Source: Nematopogon swammerdamellus (taxonomy: Eukaryota > Arthropoda > Insecta > Lepidoptera > Adelidae). Taken from it: 64,000 nucleotides of DNA. A program made the translations under genes and the position numbers. Below the pieces are notes generated by a model, which had not been told where the DNA came from, made no database searches, and was given only the letters and a program-made list of their open reading frames with translations. Where the stretch lies: assembly GCA_946902875.1 (NCBI GenBank), contig OX336348.1:10441741-10505740 (forward strand), written 5' to 3'. Of this stretch, positions 43,441 through 54,000 are shown piece after piece. The stretch's first letter is position 1, and each line of letters begins with the position of its first letter.

Positions 43441-44016
43441 AATGGAGTTCTCTAAATTATTTATGCATAAACTACTACGTGTGAATGGTCAACATATATT
43501 AACAAAACAATAGTACCGGTCGTAGTAAATAAACAATCTTTTTTTATGTAGGCTCAAACCCGTGATAAATAAGTGATGAAAGCGGTGCGAGAGCGCGCGA
43601 CATGCTCCACTCTCGCATTCGCGATAAAGGTAAAAGTGTAAAATGTGAAAACAAGTGTTTGTGGGCTGCGTGAGAGCGTGCGACGTGCTCCACTCTCACG
43701 CAAGCCAAGCTGCAAGACTTCAAGAATTTTTGGTGTTTTTCATGAAGAAATAATCCCGCGCGGCTCTCTTCACGGTCACAGTCAGAACGGGAGCCAAACT
43801 GCGCTCGCGCAGCGCGAGCGCCCCTGGCGGCCGTGGAGAGAACCGCGCTAAATGTAAAAAATGTTGGTTTTTATGCTGTTTTGTATTGTAATTCTGTTAA
43901 ATCTATATGAATGTTGATGTCAAAGTATGTAAACCTATGTAAGCTATCATATAATAATGTTTATTGAATGTAAATGCATGTAATGAATGAAATAAAGAAT
44001 AAAAAGAAAAAAAAAT
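43441..44016. other. Spacer with GC-rich inverted repeats
   Basis: ACATGCTCCACTCTCGC and GACGTGCTCCACTCTCACGC are near-direct repeats about 95 bp apart. GCGGCTCTCTTCACGG and CCGTGGAGAGAACCGC form a hairpin. No gene. Confidence 0.4.
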
Positions 44017-44662
44017 AGTTATAAAAAACTAAAGGCCGACTACGAAAAATCAAATTATGAAAATCGTTTAACTAAAAATAACAAAATAATGTTTTCCATA
44101 TAATTTATCAGATACAGCAATTATCTTTTTATATTGATTTTACCTTAGGACTAACTCTATAAATTTTGATAAATTTATTATTTTTAACGTTTTAAATATA
44201 GAGCCGTGGTCGGGCGTTCTTCGTTCAACAAGACAAGTGAGACCGTCGTTGTGCATTATAGCCGTTGACGTTCGGTATGTACCTATGTATCTAGTTATAA
44301 TAATTTAAGATTGGCTCTGACTGATCTTACAAAAATTATAGCGTTCTTACAGGGGTTCCGACTTCCGTCCGATGCCAGTATGACACAATGGCGATGGTCG
44401 TCCTAAGTTCCTCTCTCTAATAATGCACGACGACGGCCTCACTTGTCTTGTTGAACGAAAAACGCCCGACCACGGCTCTATATTTAGAACGTTAAAAATA
44501 AGAAATTTATCAAAATTTATAGAGTTAGTGCTAAGGTAAAATCAATATAAAAAGATAATTGCTGTATCTGATAAATTATATGGAAAACATTATTTTGTTA
44601 TTTTTAGTTAAACGATTTTCATAATTTGCTTTTTCGTAGTCGGGTTTTAGTTTTTTATAACT
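44017..44662. mobile_element. Foldback element, 244-bp arms
   Basis: Arms 44017-44260 and 44419-44662 are reverse complements (outer AGTTATAAAAAACTAAA, inner AGTGAGACCGTCGTTGTGCA) with about 158 bp between. An extra direct copy of the outer 50 bp follows at about 44678-44730. No coding frame. Confidence 0.9.
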
Positions 44663-44807
44663 AATATTTTTTTATTTAAACGATTTTCATAATTAGCTTT
44701 TTCGTAGTCGGGTTTTAGTTTTTTATAACTATTTTTTTTTATTTTAGGCTTTTTTAAAAACTGTTTGCATACTTTAAATGTTATAATATGTAACTCGTAT
44801 ATTGATT

Positions 44808-45133
44808 TTTTTTTTATGGAATCTGACACATCACCTACAACATCCGTGATGTCAGCCCATAACACCGGGTGAACTTGGTGCCAAGTCAGTGCTTCCGTTC
44901 GGTCGTGCCGGCTACACTGAACTGGACGGGAAACACAAACTATTTACATAGCCGTTTCGACCGACCTTTCATTCAGTGCGGTGGTACCAACACGGGCGGG
45001 TTAAACCCTACCACCTAGTAATATAAGAAGGGAGTCATATACCTTCGAGTATACCTTAGTCGCCTTTTACGACATACACGGGGAGAGATGCAGTGGGGCT
45101 ATTCTTTTAAAGTACCGGCCCCACACGGTACAA
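44808..45133 (-). mobile_element. SINE of the 5S family lacking the 5S module
   Basis: Reversed copy: tail TTTTTTTTATGGAATCTGAC on the left, GACATCACGGATGTTG tail motif, core CCGCACTGAATGAAAGG, and head GTACCGTGTGGGGCCGG ending at 45133. The module between CTAAGG and the core is missing. Confidence 0.75.
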
Positions 45134-45489
45134 AATTGATACTATCCGTCCGTTTATTTGTCGTCATATGTATTTGAAACTAAAGTTTTCTGCAAAAATA
45201 GCGCATGAGTGAGTACCTACATCTATAAACAAATTATGTATAGTTGAGTCTTGAAGTAAAATGAAAAGTCAGTCAGAGCAAGACCGAAGACTGAGCTGTG
45301 TAAGTACACGATTTTCTTTCTCTATGTAAGTAAACATATCTGGCTGGGGTGAAGCGGATTCGGGAAGTAAATAAACCAATCAGTTCAAGGCCGAAGACCG
45401 AGGGCGGTTTCAGGTTCGTGTACATAGTTGATGTCGGTACTCACTCGAAGCAGGTAAGCCACTAAGGCGAGGCCAAAGCTACTGATATT
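45134..45489. other. Degenerate reversed Helitron satellite
   Basis: AAGACCGAAGACTGAGCTGT and AAGGCCGAAGACCGAGGGCG resemble the satellite in reverse orientation. No gene. Confidence 0.5.
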
Positions 45490-46632
45490 ATTTTTATAGT
45501 AAGCGCGACATGTGGCGCCGAGCCACCCATAAGGTGTCTAGCGACGCCCATGGACATTCGGTAGCATGCGGAGGCTATGAATGCCATGCCGGCCTGACAG
45601 GTGCCCAGGTTGAAGGACCCGAGACTGTACTTGGGGGAAAATATTTCTCTCTGTTTGTATTTCAACAGGCTCTGATTTAGCTATGTATCCCTACGGAGTT
45701 GCAGTGGTTTTAAATCGCGGGACATTTGGAAGTCACCTACTATTCGCACGGCTCGACGCTGGATCGAGTCCAGAGGTGCTAGCTGGTATTTGACTGAGCC
45801 ATCCCATAGGTGCGAGCAGTACTCCAAGCAGGACCGAATCTGCGATTTATACGGCCTTGCCCTCGATGTCACGTCGGAAGTTTAGATCGTGCGAAAATTC
45901 GACTCGGAGGACCCCGAGGTGGTAGCAAAATTGATCTCGGAAGGTTTCGAACCAATCTCAGGACCCATTCAAAAAAAAATTATGGTTTCGACCCAATGGC
46001 ATTCTATTTTAAGGAAGGTTCTTTAAGTGACCTGCCTTGGTAGGAAGGAGCTGGTGTGAACGCCGCTCTCTTCCCATTGAAGGCGCAAACTTGTATCTTG
46101 GAGGTTTTGAACTTGACCAACTTTCTACGGCCCATTCGCCAATAGAGCCGAGTGTTTGCTCAAGTTCAGACACAAGTCTTCGCCTCTTCTCATCCACATC
46201 CTGCCTAGTTGAAGGGTAACTGATGTAGAACCCGTGTTCCGTACTCTCGTATGCATAACAATGATATGTTGCCCCCTGAATCTACGCCCACGCCTTCAAC
46301 GTCAGCAAGGCTCAGTGCTGCGCATTATCTGCGAAGGTCGATTTGAAGGTCCATTTGCTTTCCAAGCCAGTTTCTAAGTCAGCGTCATACCTGTCTGCAA
46401 GCACCTGAACCTCCTGGGCACCACCATTTCCAAAGACGTAGGTTTCCGGCAACTCATCGAGTCTAGGGCTAAAACTGCACCCAGAAAATTTGGAATACCT
46501 ACTTTTCCGCAATCGGCGGTTCTTCTCTCCCACAATATCCCGCTTAGCTGAAGGGTAACTTGCATCCGAAAATATTGTAGGTATTAGCACAGAATAGAAA
46601 AGAGTACTCCGTACAGAAGCTTCTCTGTACAA
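45490..46632 (-). pseudogene. Decayed jockey-type LINE, RT C-terminus and 3'UTR
   Basis: The 3'UTR text at 45500-45650 (AGCGCGACATGTGGCGCCGA, CATGCCGGCCTGACAGG) matches the LINE at 62880-64000. Minus frames give SQIRSCLEYCSHLWDGSVK and PLDSIQRRAVRIVGD, then, farther 5', DEKRRRLVSELEQTLGSIGE. Multiple frameshifts, internal rearrangement near 45950-46020, and no catalytic box. Same family as the LINEs at 58.8 and 62.9 kb. Confidence 0.8.
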
Positions 46633-47085
46633 ACACTCACAAAGAAATAGCTACTCTGCGACGACGCGATAAAGTACAAATTGACTCGCACAGAGCTGCA
46701 TGCCTAAACACGATAACCACCTACATTTCGCTTCTCTTTCTGTCGCGTAACTCTATCTCGAAAGCGCGTCGTTCAGCGTGTGTAAGGGTTGTGTCTTTGG
46801 GCTGTCTTATTGTGAGGAATAAAATGAAGATGATACCTACCAACTTTTATCGTTCTAGCTACCAACGATACGATATTTAGCTACCGCAAATTCATGCGAA
46901 CAAATTCATGCATGCGTTAGCGTCACAATTAGTTTCTCACATGGAAGCGTGCAACCTTCCAGTGATAGTTTTGTTTGATTAATTTTAATGATCATCTACT
47001 ACATCTATTTACCTATTGTTTTATTGGTGTTTTTATTGTATAAAAACCCACATTGAGACAGAGAACGAATGAATGTTCTATTTAA
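46633..47085. other. Spacer, nothing recognised
   Basis: No gene or repeat signature seen. Confidence 0.4.
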
Positions 47086-47480
47086 GCGGCGGGTGGCCTA
47101 GTGGTTTGGGCATCGGCTTCTCATGCGAGAGGTTCGAGGTTCGAATCCGGTCGGCGTGTACCAATGAGTTTTTTCTAACGAAACAATTTACGTGCATACC
47201 TACACCTGCTGCTTCACCGTTCGGAACCGGTGTAAAACTGTAGGTCCCTTCCCTAGCCCCTTACTAGGCGGTAGGCTCAAATTATAGCCGACTGGGTTGG
47301 TACCACCGTACTGGATGTAATATGGCCGCATAACAGCCTCGGCTGTGTTCTCCTCTAGTCCAGTATAGCCAGCAATCCAGGGAAGTCTCCGGTATGGCAC
47401 CTACCTTCTTGGAGGGGATATTGGCTGGTCGGAGCATGCGCTTTGTCCCCGCGGACACAAGCACCCCTAGCATAAAAAAA
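47086..47480 (+). mobile_element. SINE with tRNA-like head, copy 2
   Basis: Starts GCGGCGGGTGGCCTAGTGG (box A), GGTTCGAATCC at 47138-47148 (box B), then the core AACTGTAGGTCCCTTCC and GGGTTGGTACCACCGTACTG, and ends in A9 near 47475. The best copy for defining this family. Confidence 0.85.
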
Positions 47481-47485
47481 AAATT

Positions 47486-47808
47486 CTATCCTTATACGAA
47501 TTAGGCCATACGTACCTACATACCATGCTGTTCGGCGTCATATAAAACTAATGTTATTGGCAATATGATAATATTATTTTAAATCTATGACCTACTACTA
47601 ATATGAATAAATAAATTAGGTACTAGAAATAAATCAAAATGCAGCACAATAATGACGTGATTTCGACATTTCTAAATTCGAAACGAAACGTAGTAGATGC
47701 GCGGTGGCGCACGCTCGCTCTGGCTGGATAGCCGCAGGCAGCCCACTGTTACTTGTACATTAACCGGTACGCCAAGTAGTGCAATCAATGAAGCATTTCC
47801 ACTCGACG
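47486..47808. other. Spacer
   Basis: Nothing recognised. Confidence 0.4.
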
Positions 47809-48760
47809 TAATTCCTCTGTCGCTGAAACTTTGCAGTGTGATAAAGTAGGGTTTAAAATATACATTTGACAAATTATCTAGGATTTTTGATGTTTGGAAG
47901 TTAGGTATTTATACCTAAACATGAAAATTGCTTATAACTGCTGGTGAAAAATTGCTCCGTCCGAAATTCCTTCGGTATATGATATTATATATTAATAAGA
48001 GTATATATACAACATTGTCTAGGAAAATTTCGATTTCAAATAGGCAGAAATTTGAAAATACCTATTTTGTATCACAACTTCTTCAGAAAAATTGCTCTGT
48101 CAATTTTTATTTTGTTAAATGTCTTAATTTATTTAAATATATCGCTTTTGACAATTATCTAGGAAATTTTCCTTATCGATCACACCTTTACAGATTTTCG
48201 GCTATAATTCGCTGTGAAAAATTGCTCCGCCCGAAATTCCTTCGAAATATGATATTATATATTAATAAGAGTGTATATATAACATTATCTAGGAAAATTT
48301 AGATTTCTAACAGGCAGAAATTTGAAAATACCTATAAAAATTACTCTGTCAATTTTTATTTTTTTTATATCTCCTAATTTCTTTAAATATATCGCTTTTC
48401 ACAATTACCTAGGAAATTTTCCTTATCGATCACACCTTTACATATTTTTGGCAATAAACCAAGCACTGTGAAAAATTGCTTCGTCTGTTTTTATTAACTT
48501 ATTAGACACAGAACATCAAAATATAATATAATTGTATATTATCCAATAAAATTACTCCCTTAAACATGAACTTTCGAGTAGTTTCGAGTATCGCAATATA
48601 ATAAAACAACGTTTAAAAAGCGCGCGCTCGCACTACACTGAACGCGGGGTGCGGGAGGGCTGCGGGGAGTGGGGAAGAATAAGCCCGCCCGCCCGCGCGC
48701 CAGCAGCTCATCGTCCCGCACCGCGACCGACGAGACGACACGCGAGCGTCGTCGATGCTC

Positions 48761-49040
48761 AGTTAAGGTCCCCAAATACCTAGTTATTAAGCAACCTTTT
48801 GTACTATTAGTATAAGTAATATCTAATTGTTATCTAATTGTTTATTAACAAACAATGTCATTAGATTATGATATATAAAGGCCGCACCACTAAGGGCGAG
48901 CACTCTGATACTGCTATTGTACCGCGTAAGTGCACATCGTGCCTGCGTGTTTACCTCTTATATTGTACCAATTAATAATTTGTAAAAGTTAAATAAAAAT
49001 ATATTTTTTTATAAATAATCGAATCTTCAAAATTGTAACT
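48761..49040 (+). repeat. errantivirus 5' LTR
   Basis: 280 bp. Contains GATATATAAAGGCCGCACCA (TATA-like, near 48870) and AAATAAAAATATA before the end. Identical to the 3' LTR except that it lacks a 6-bp insertion. Confidence 0.92.
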
Positions 49041-49057
49041 GGCGCCCAACGTGGGGC
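49040..49057 (+). other. Primer-binding site, tRNA-Lys type
   Basis: TGGCGCCCAACGTGGGGC overlaps the last LTR base. It matches the remembered complement of the tRNA-Lys(1,2) 3' end used by several retroelements. Confidence 0.75.
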
Positions 49058-49350
49058 ACCTTCGGCTACATCGTCCGCCGGAACCAGCTCAGGGTTCCAC
49101 TCCATCGGAGGACTCCAGGGGAGGTGCAGCCTAGGCTCTCAAGTCGCAGAAGGACAACCCCACACCACAACAAATTCGTTGCTGATGAAGACCGCCGTGC
49201 TACTGCTGCTGCTGTAAGTGTTTGCACGTACTTGTCTATCCCTATCCAAGGATCCTAGACACTCGTAAACCTCATTCCATAGGATTTGAGAATAAATCTA
49301 TTTTCGTAGGAAATATAGAGATTTTAACGTTAAATATTTAGCTAGAAAAA

Positions 49351-50433
49351 ATGGCTCTAAACGGAATTGCAGAAAATATTCCCGTACACGCTGAGAATTT
49401 AAGGATGTGCCTCGATGCCATCCCTCTTTTTGATGGCAACCCTGAGGACCTGTACACGTTCCTCCTATCGGCTCAGGGCTTCATAAATAGGTTAGGCGAA
49501 ACGCCACAAGCGGTCTCCCAGGTGCTAAGCCGCCTCCGGGGTGACGCGCAGGCTGTAATATCTTTAGAAAGTCACGATTACAACTGGAATTTAGTTAAGG
49601 GTATCTTGCGACGCAGTTTCGGCGATGGCAAGAGCATCGAAATATTGTACGCAGAAATTTCGAACTACGTCAGAAAAACTAGCGTTAGTAGCATGATTTT
49701 AGATTTAGATAAAATATTATTTAGGATAAAAATGAGGCTGAACGAACAGCTAGGAGCCGCCTACACAGACACACAAATGTTTCCCTTCGAGAGTACCGCG
49801 AAGAGTAAGCTCCTCTAGCTCTTCTCTATGGACACACAGATCAGACTGTCAGAGTACAACTACAGAGAACTTTGCCAAAAAGTTCGACTCTTCGAGGCAA
49901 ACGGTATGATAGACCCCCTTCCGAAACGACACCAAGTGCCCACGCGCACTCACGCTCCAGCACAGGCTTCGAGGCCCTATGTGCCTCCCTATGCGCCGCC
50001 GCAGCGTCCGTACCAGCACAATTACCAAATCAACTGGAGGTCCCAGGCGCATCAACCGCAAACGCCACCTCAGCCGCAAAGACATAACTACCCCCCTACG
50101 GACAGGACACTCATGCGTCAACACTGGGCACGGAACGCTCAATCCGGCCACCCGCGCGGGCCACCTTTCCACGACGGAAACCGCGACGTATCGATGCGAT
50201 CAGTGCGACCTAACAACCAGCACGCACGCCCTTCACAGGGTCCTGATATACAGGTAGGACCAGGTGTAGTGGTGAATGAGCTCTACAACCAGACCCCAGA
50301 ATCCTACGACGAAGAGCAGGGGCCCCAGCCAAGCTTCGACTGCTATGGCGAATTCGATGGCGAACTGCCCGAGGATGTCGCCGAGTTCGAACAGGATTTT
50401 CGCGACGAACCGACCGACGACCACGCGAGCTAA
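49351..50433 (+). pseudogene. errantivirus gag with one in-frame stop
   Basis: ATG at 49351. The capsid-like part (IPLFDGNPEDLYTFLLSAQG, then YNWNLVKGILRRSFGD) runs to TAG at 49816-49818. The same frame continues from 49828 with DTQIRLSEYNYRELCQKVRL and then a Pro/Gln/His-rich tail with no CCHC knuckle, as usual for errantivirus gag. It ends TAA 50431-50433 with an acidic stretch. About 360 codons in all. The single stop suggests recent damage. Gag would form the particle shell around element RNA. Confidence 0.8.
50394..50400 (+). promoter_or_regulatory. Possible -1 frameshift heptamer between gag and pol
   Basis: GGATTTT in gag frame as G GAT TTT, 30 nt before the gag stop. A -1 slip enters the pol frame with no stop in between. 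It resembles the GGAUUUA type used by some retroviruses. Inference from sequence only; no downstream pseudoknot was worked out. Confidence 0.4.
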
Positions 50434-51038
50434 TAGAGCTTCATAATGTTAGCGCTATCAAACTCCCTTACATAAAACACCCACGATTAAATCTCACTAT
50501 TCTAATAGATTCTGGCTCTACATATTCATTCATAAGCCCCGAGGTGTACAACCGACTGTTCTCGGACTGTTTGTACATAGATAAACCATTCTCGGTACAA
50601 ACAGCCCATAAATTGACTGAACACAAAGGCCAAGTAATTACTCCCTTCTGGAAACAAATATTCGGAGACTGCAATATGGACACAATGACGTTTCACATAT
50701 TAGAATTTAGCAAAAAGTACAACGTCCTTGTTGGTATGGACATGATTAAGCAAATGCAAGCGGACATAATAGTATCGCGAAATCAATTAAGAACCCCAGG
50801 CAGAACGATATTTCTCAACTACACCGAGCCAGACACATTAGAGAACGTAATGACCGAATTTAACGACCTGTTTAGAAACGATATTTCGCTGACGCACACA
50901 TCTGAAATTACACATGTAATTAAGCTCCTAGATAATGAGCCTACCTACCAACGCGCGCGACCATTGGCGCACGTCGAACGCGAAGAAGTTAGACGACAGG
51001 TTAACGACATGCTCCAAAAAGGAATTATCCGACCAAGT
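50401..51038 (+). pseudogene. errantivirus protease and RT N-terminus
   Basis: Pol frame after the putative slip. Protease active site ILIDSGSTYSFI with Asp at 50508, then YNVLVGMDMI. After the linker ITHVIKLLDNEPTYQRARPL comes RRQVNDMLQKGIIRPS, the start of RT. The frame is intact here but is cut at 51038 by a LINE; the remaining RT lies at 54846 onward. Confidence 0.85.
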
Positions 51039-54000
51039 CAAGGGGGGGTTCGCTGGGTTAAGCATTGGTAGTGTTCTCTGGAGCTGTATGGAGTTCACCA
51101 AATTACCAATCTAGCAATCTACTGTGCCAGCGGTGGGTCACACTAAAGTAGAGCCCAGCAAGTCCGACATTCACGTCCTCGTCGTGCTCCCTGGGCAATG
51201 TTGCGACGATGCCTTTGGCATTACCACCGTCCCAGAGTCGCAACAGCTGAGGAATGTCGGACGCAGGCGATCATCCTGCGCCTAAACAGGATTTATTTTC
51301 AGCCTCACTATGTGGTAGACAAGTCCTCCACTATGTCGTCCGGGTTGGTACCACAGGTCGTAGGCGAAAAACTCCTGATGTGGCTCTGCTACACTTGGAG
51401 GCCAGCCTGCGACTAGCCGGTCGGTGGACTTGAGTGTGTCGGGGGTGTCCTGGGTTGTGGATGCTAGTGTCGCTCGCACTCCAGACTCCTTTTAACCGAC
51501 TGACAGCCGCAGGGGTCAGGGAGAGCCGGTGGAAACAGGTGACCGCTGCCTGCCTGCGTGGTAGTACAGGGGCCCGGCACACGGCCCTCACCAACCCGTG
51601 TGCTGGCTGCCCTATCAACACGCGAAAATCCCTGTCAGAGAGCATTGTGGGGCTGGTGACCATGGGAGACCACATGTTTTCTGGGAGGGGGGGCCCGGGG
51701 GTCCTCTCGCTCTCTGCGACTGTCAGTTGGTTGAGTCTATCCGAGTTGCACAAGGCATCACCGCGCCCTGGGCACATTCCGATACACTCCACGAATCAAT
51801 CACCCATCTAAATTATGAGCCGAACAAAAAATAGAAAACTGTATAAACCTTCAGCGGCCCGTTCTCCCTCAAAATTTAAGGTAGACCTCGCCAATATAAG
51901 AGGTCTACACACAAATTTCTCATCCGTCGCCTGCCATCTGCAGACGGCGAGGCCTCACCTCCTCTTTCTTACGGAGACCCAGATCGGGCGTCCTGCGGAC
52001 GCATCCTACCTGGACGTTCCTGGTTACAATCTTCAGGAACGTTTCATGGCGAAGGGTGGTGTCTGCTTGTACGTTGGATCTGGTGTCTCCTATACCCGGC
52101 TCACCCGATTTGAAGACCCTGTTTTTCCTGTGTTATGGATCCGCGTGAATCTTCCCCACGTGGTGAGGATTTACGCGGGTGCATACAGATCCCCTAACCT
52201 CAGTGCGTCAAGAACAGAGACATTTTATGAGCATCTCAGCAGTACGGCAGACAAACTGCTTTGCGAGTTCCCTACGGCGGAGTTAGTGATGCTGGGTGAC
52301 TTCAATGCTAAACACCAAGACTGGTTGGGCTCCCCCATCACTGACCATGCCGGCAGGGAGGCTTACAACTTGGCCATTGCGCACGGGTTGACGCAGTTGG
52401 TATCCGGAACCACTCGGATACCTGATAACCCTGCCCATCGACCTAGTTTGTTGGACCTTGTGCTGACTACCGAGCCAAATGGTTACAAGGTGAGGGTCGA
52501 AGCTCCCCTCGGAAACTCCGACCATTGCCTTGTACGCTCAACTGTGCCAACTGTACACTTCGCGGAAGCACGTGAATGTAGTACGCGAACAGTTTGGCAC
52601 TACCGGTCAGCACAATGGGATGACTTCCGTTCCTTCCTGGGAGCCTACCCTTGGCACGACGTTTGCTTCTCTTCTCCAGACCCATCCCTGTGTGCCCAAT
52701 CGGTCGTCGATGTGATCGCACAGGGTATGAATTTCTTCATACCTACCTCCACCGTTCCCATCGGCGGCCGCCATAAGCCTTGGTTTGATTGTCAATGCAG
52801 ACTGGCTATTGACACTAAGAACAAGGCTTATAGGAAATGGCTGCAGAATAGGTCTGTCGAGAACAGACGAGAGCTCAACGTCGTTGCTAGGTCCTGCAAA
52901 CGAACGCAAAACTTGGCCAAGTTCAGGCACGACCGTGGAATTGGCGCGAAACTTGCACGTAGCCCTTCGGGTAGCCGCGCCTTCTGGTCTCTCGCCAAAT
53001 CCATCGGTCGGAATTTCTGCCGTCCTGCTACACCTCCGCTGGAACGTCCGGATGGCTCGCTCGCTATACTCGCGAAAGAAAAGGCGAATATCTTTGCACG
53101 CCTTTTCGCATCCAACTCAAACATGGACGACCTGGGCGCCAACCCCCCTTCATTACCCCATTGCGGGCGTATGATGGCAAATATTAGGTTCCACCCCAGA
53201 GTCGTCCATAAAACACTACGTGAGTTGGATATTTCGAAGAGTAGTGGGCCTGATGGCGTCCCGGCGATCGTCTTGAAAAATTGTGCTCTGGAATTGGCGC
53301 CAGTCCTCACCCGCCTATTCAAACGCTCCTATTCCTCCGGATCAATGCCTTCTTGCTGGAAGAGAGCTTCGGTCCAGCCGGTCCCCAAGAAGGGGGACCC
53401 AGCGAACCCATCGAACTATCGCCCTATTGCGATAACCTCACTTTTGAGTAAGGTTATGGAGCGTATTGTCAACTCAGCGCTCCTGACGTACCTAGAAGAC
53501 TCTAAACTCCTCGACGACAAACAATACGGCTTTCGCAAGCAAAGGTCGACTGGAGATCTTCTAGCGTACGTCACGCATTTATGGGCTGAAAGGCTCGATG
53601 GTTTTGGGGAATCGCTGGCGGTCGCTCTGGACATATCCAAAGCATTCGATCGCGTCTGGCACCGGGGACTCTTAAGCAAGCTTCCGGCCTACGGTGTCCC
53701 TACAAAACTGTGCACCTGGATCTCCAGCTTTTTGAGTGGCCGGTCGATATTTGTCACCCTAGATGGTGCCTGCTCGGCCGACTACTCAATCAATGCTGGT
53801 GTTCCACAAGGATCCGTGCTGTCGCCTACGCTGTTTTTATTGTTCATCAACGACATGCTCTCGCTCGGCGAAATACACTGTTACGCGGACGACAGCACGG
53901 TGCACGAAGGGTTCATCAAGGACTGGAAGGGTAGAGAGGCCTCAGCAGCAAACGCGAGACGCGAAACTGTTGCTCGGGTTGACCAGGTTCTCGAAAAAGT

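Noticed and set aside
47086..47158. Functional tRNA gene
   Set aside because: Box A and B are good, but the sequence continues into a repeated SINE body and occurs again inverted at 31147.
51434..51811. 125-codon frame upstream of LINE ORF2 as ORF1
   Set aside because: In the same frame and ending just before ORF2, but without zinc knuckles or any gag-like segment; more likely leader sequence.
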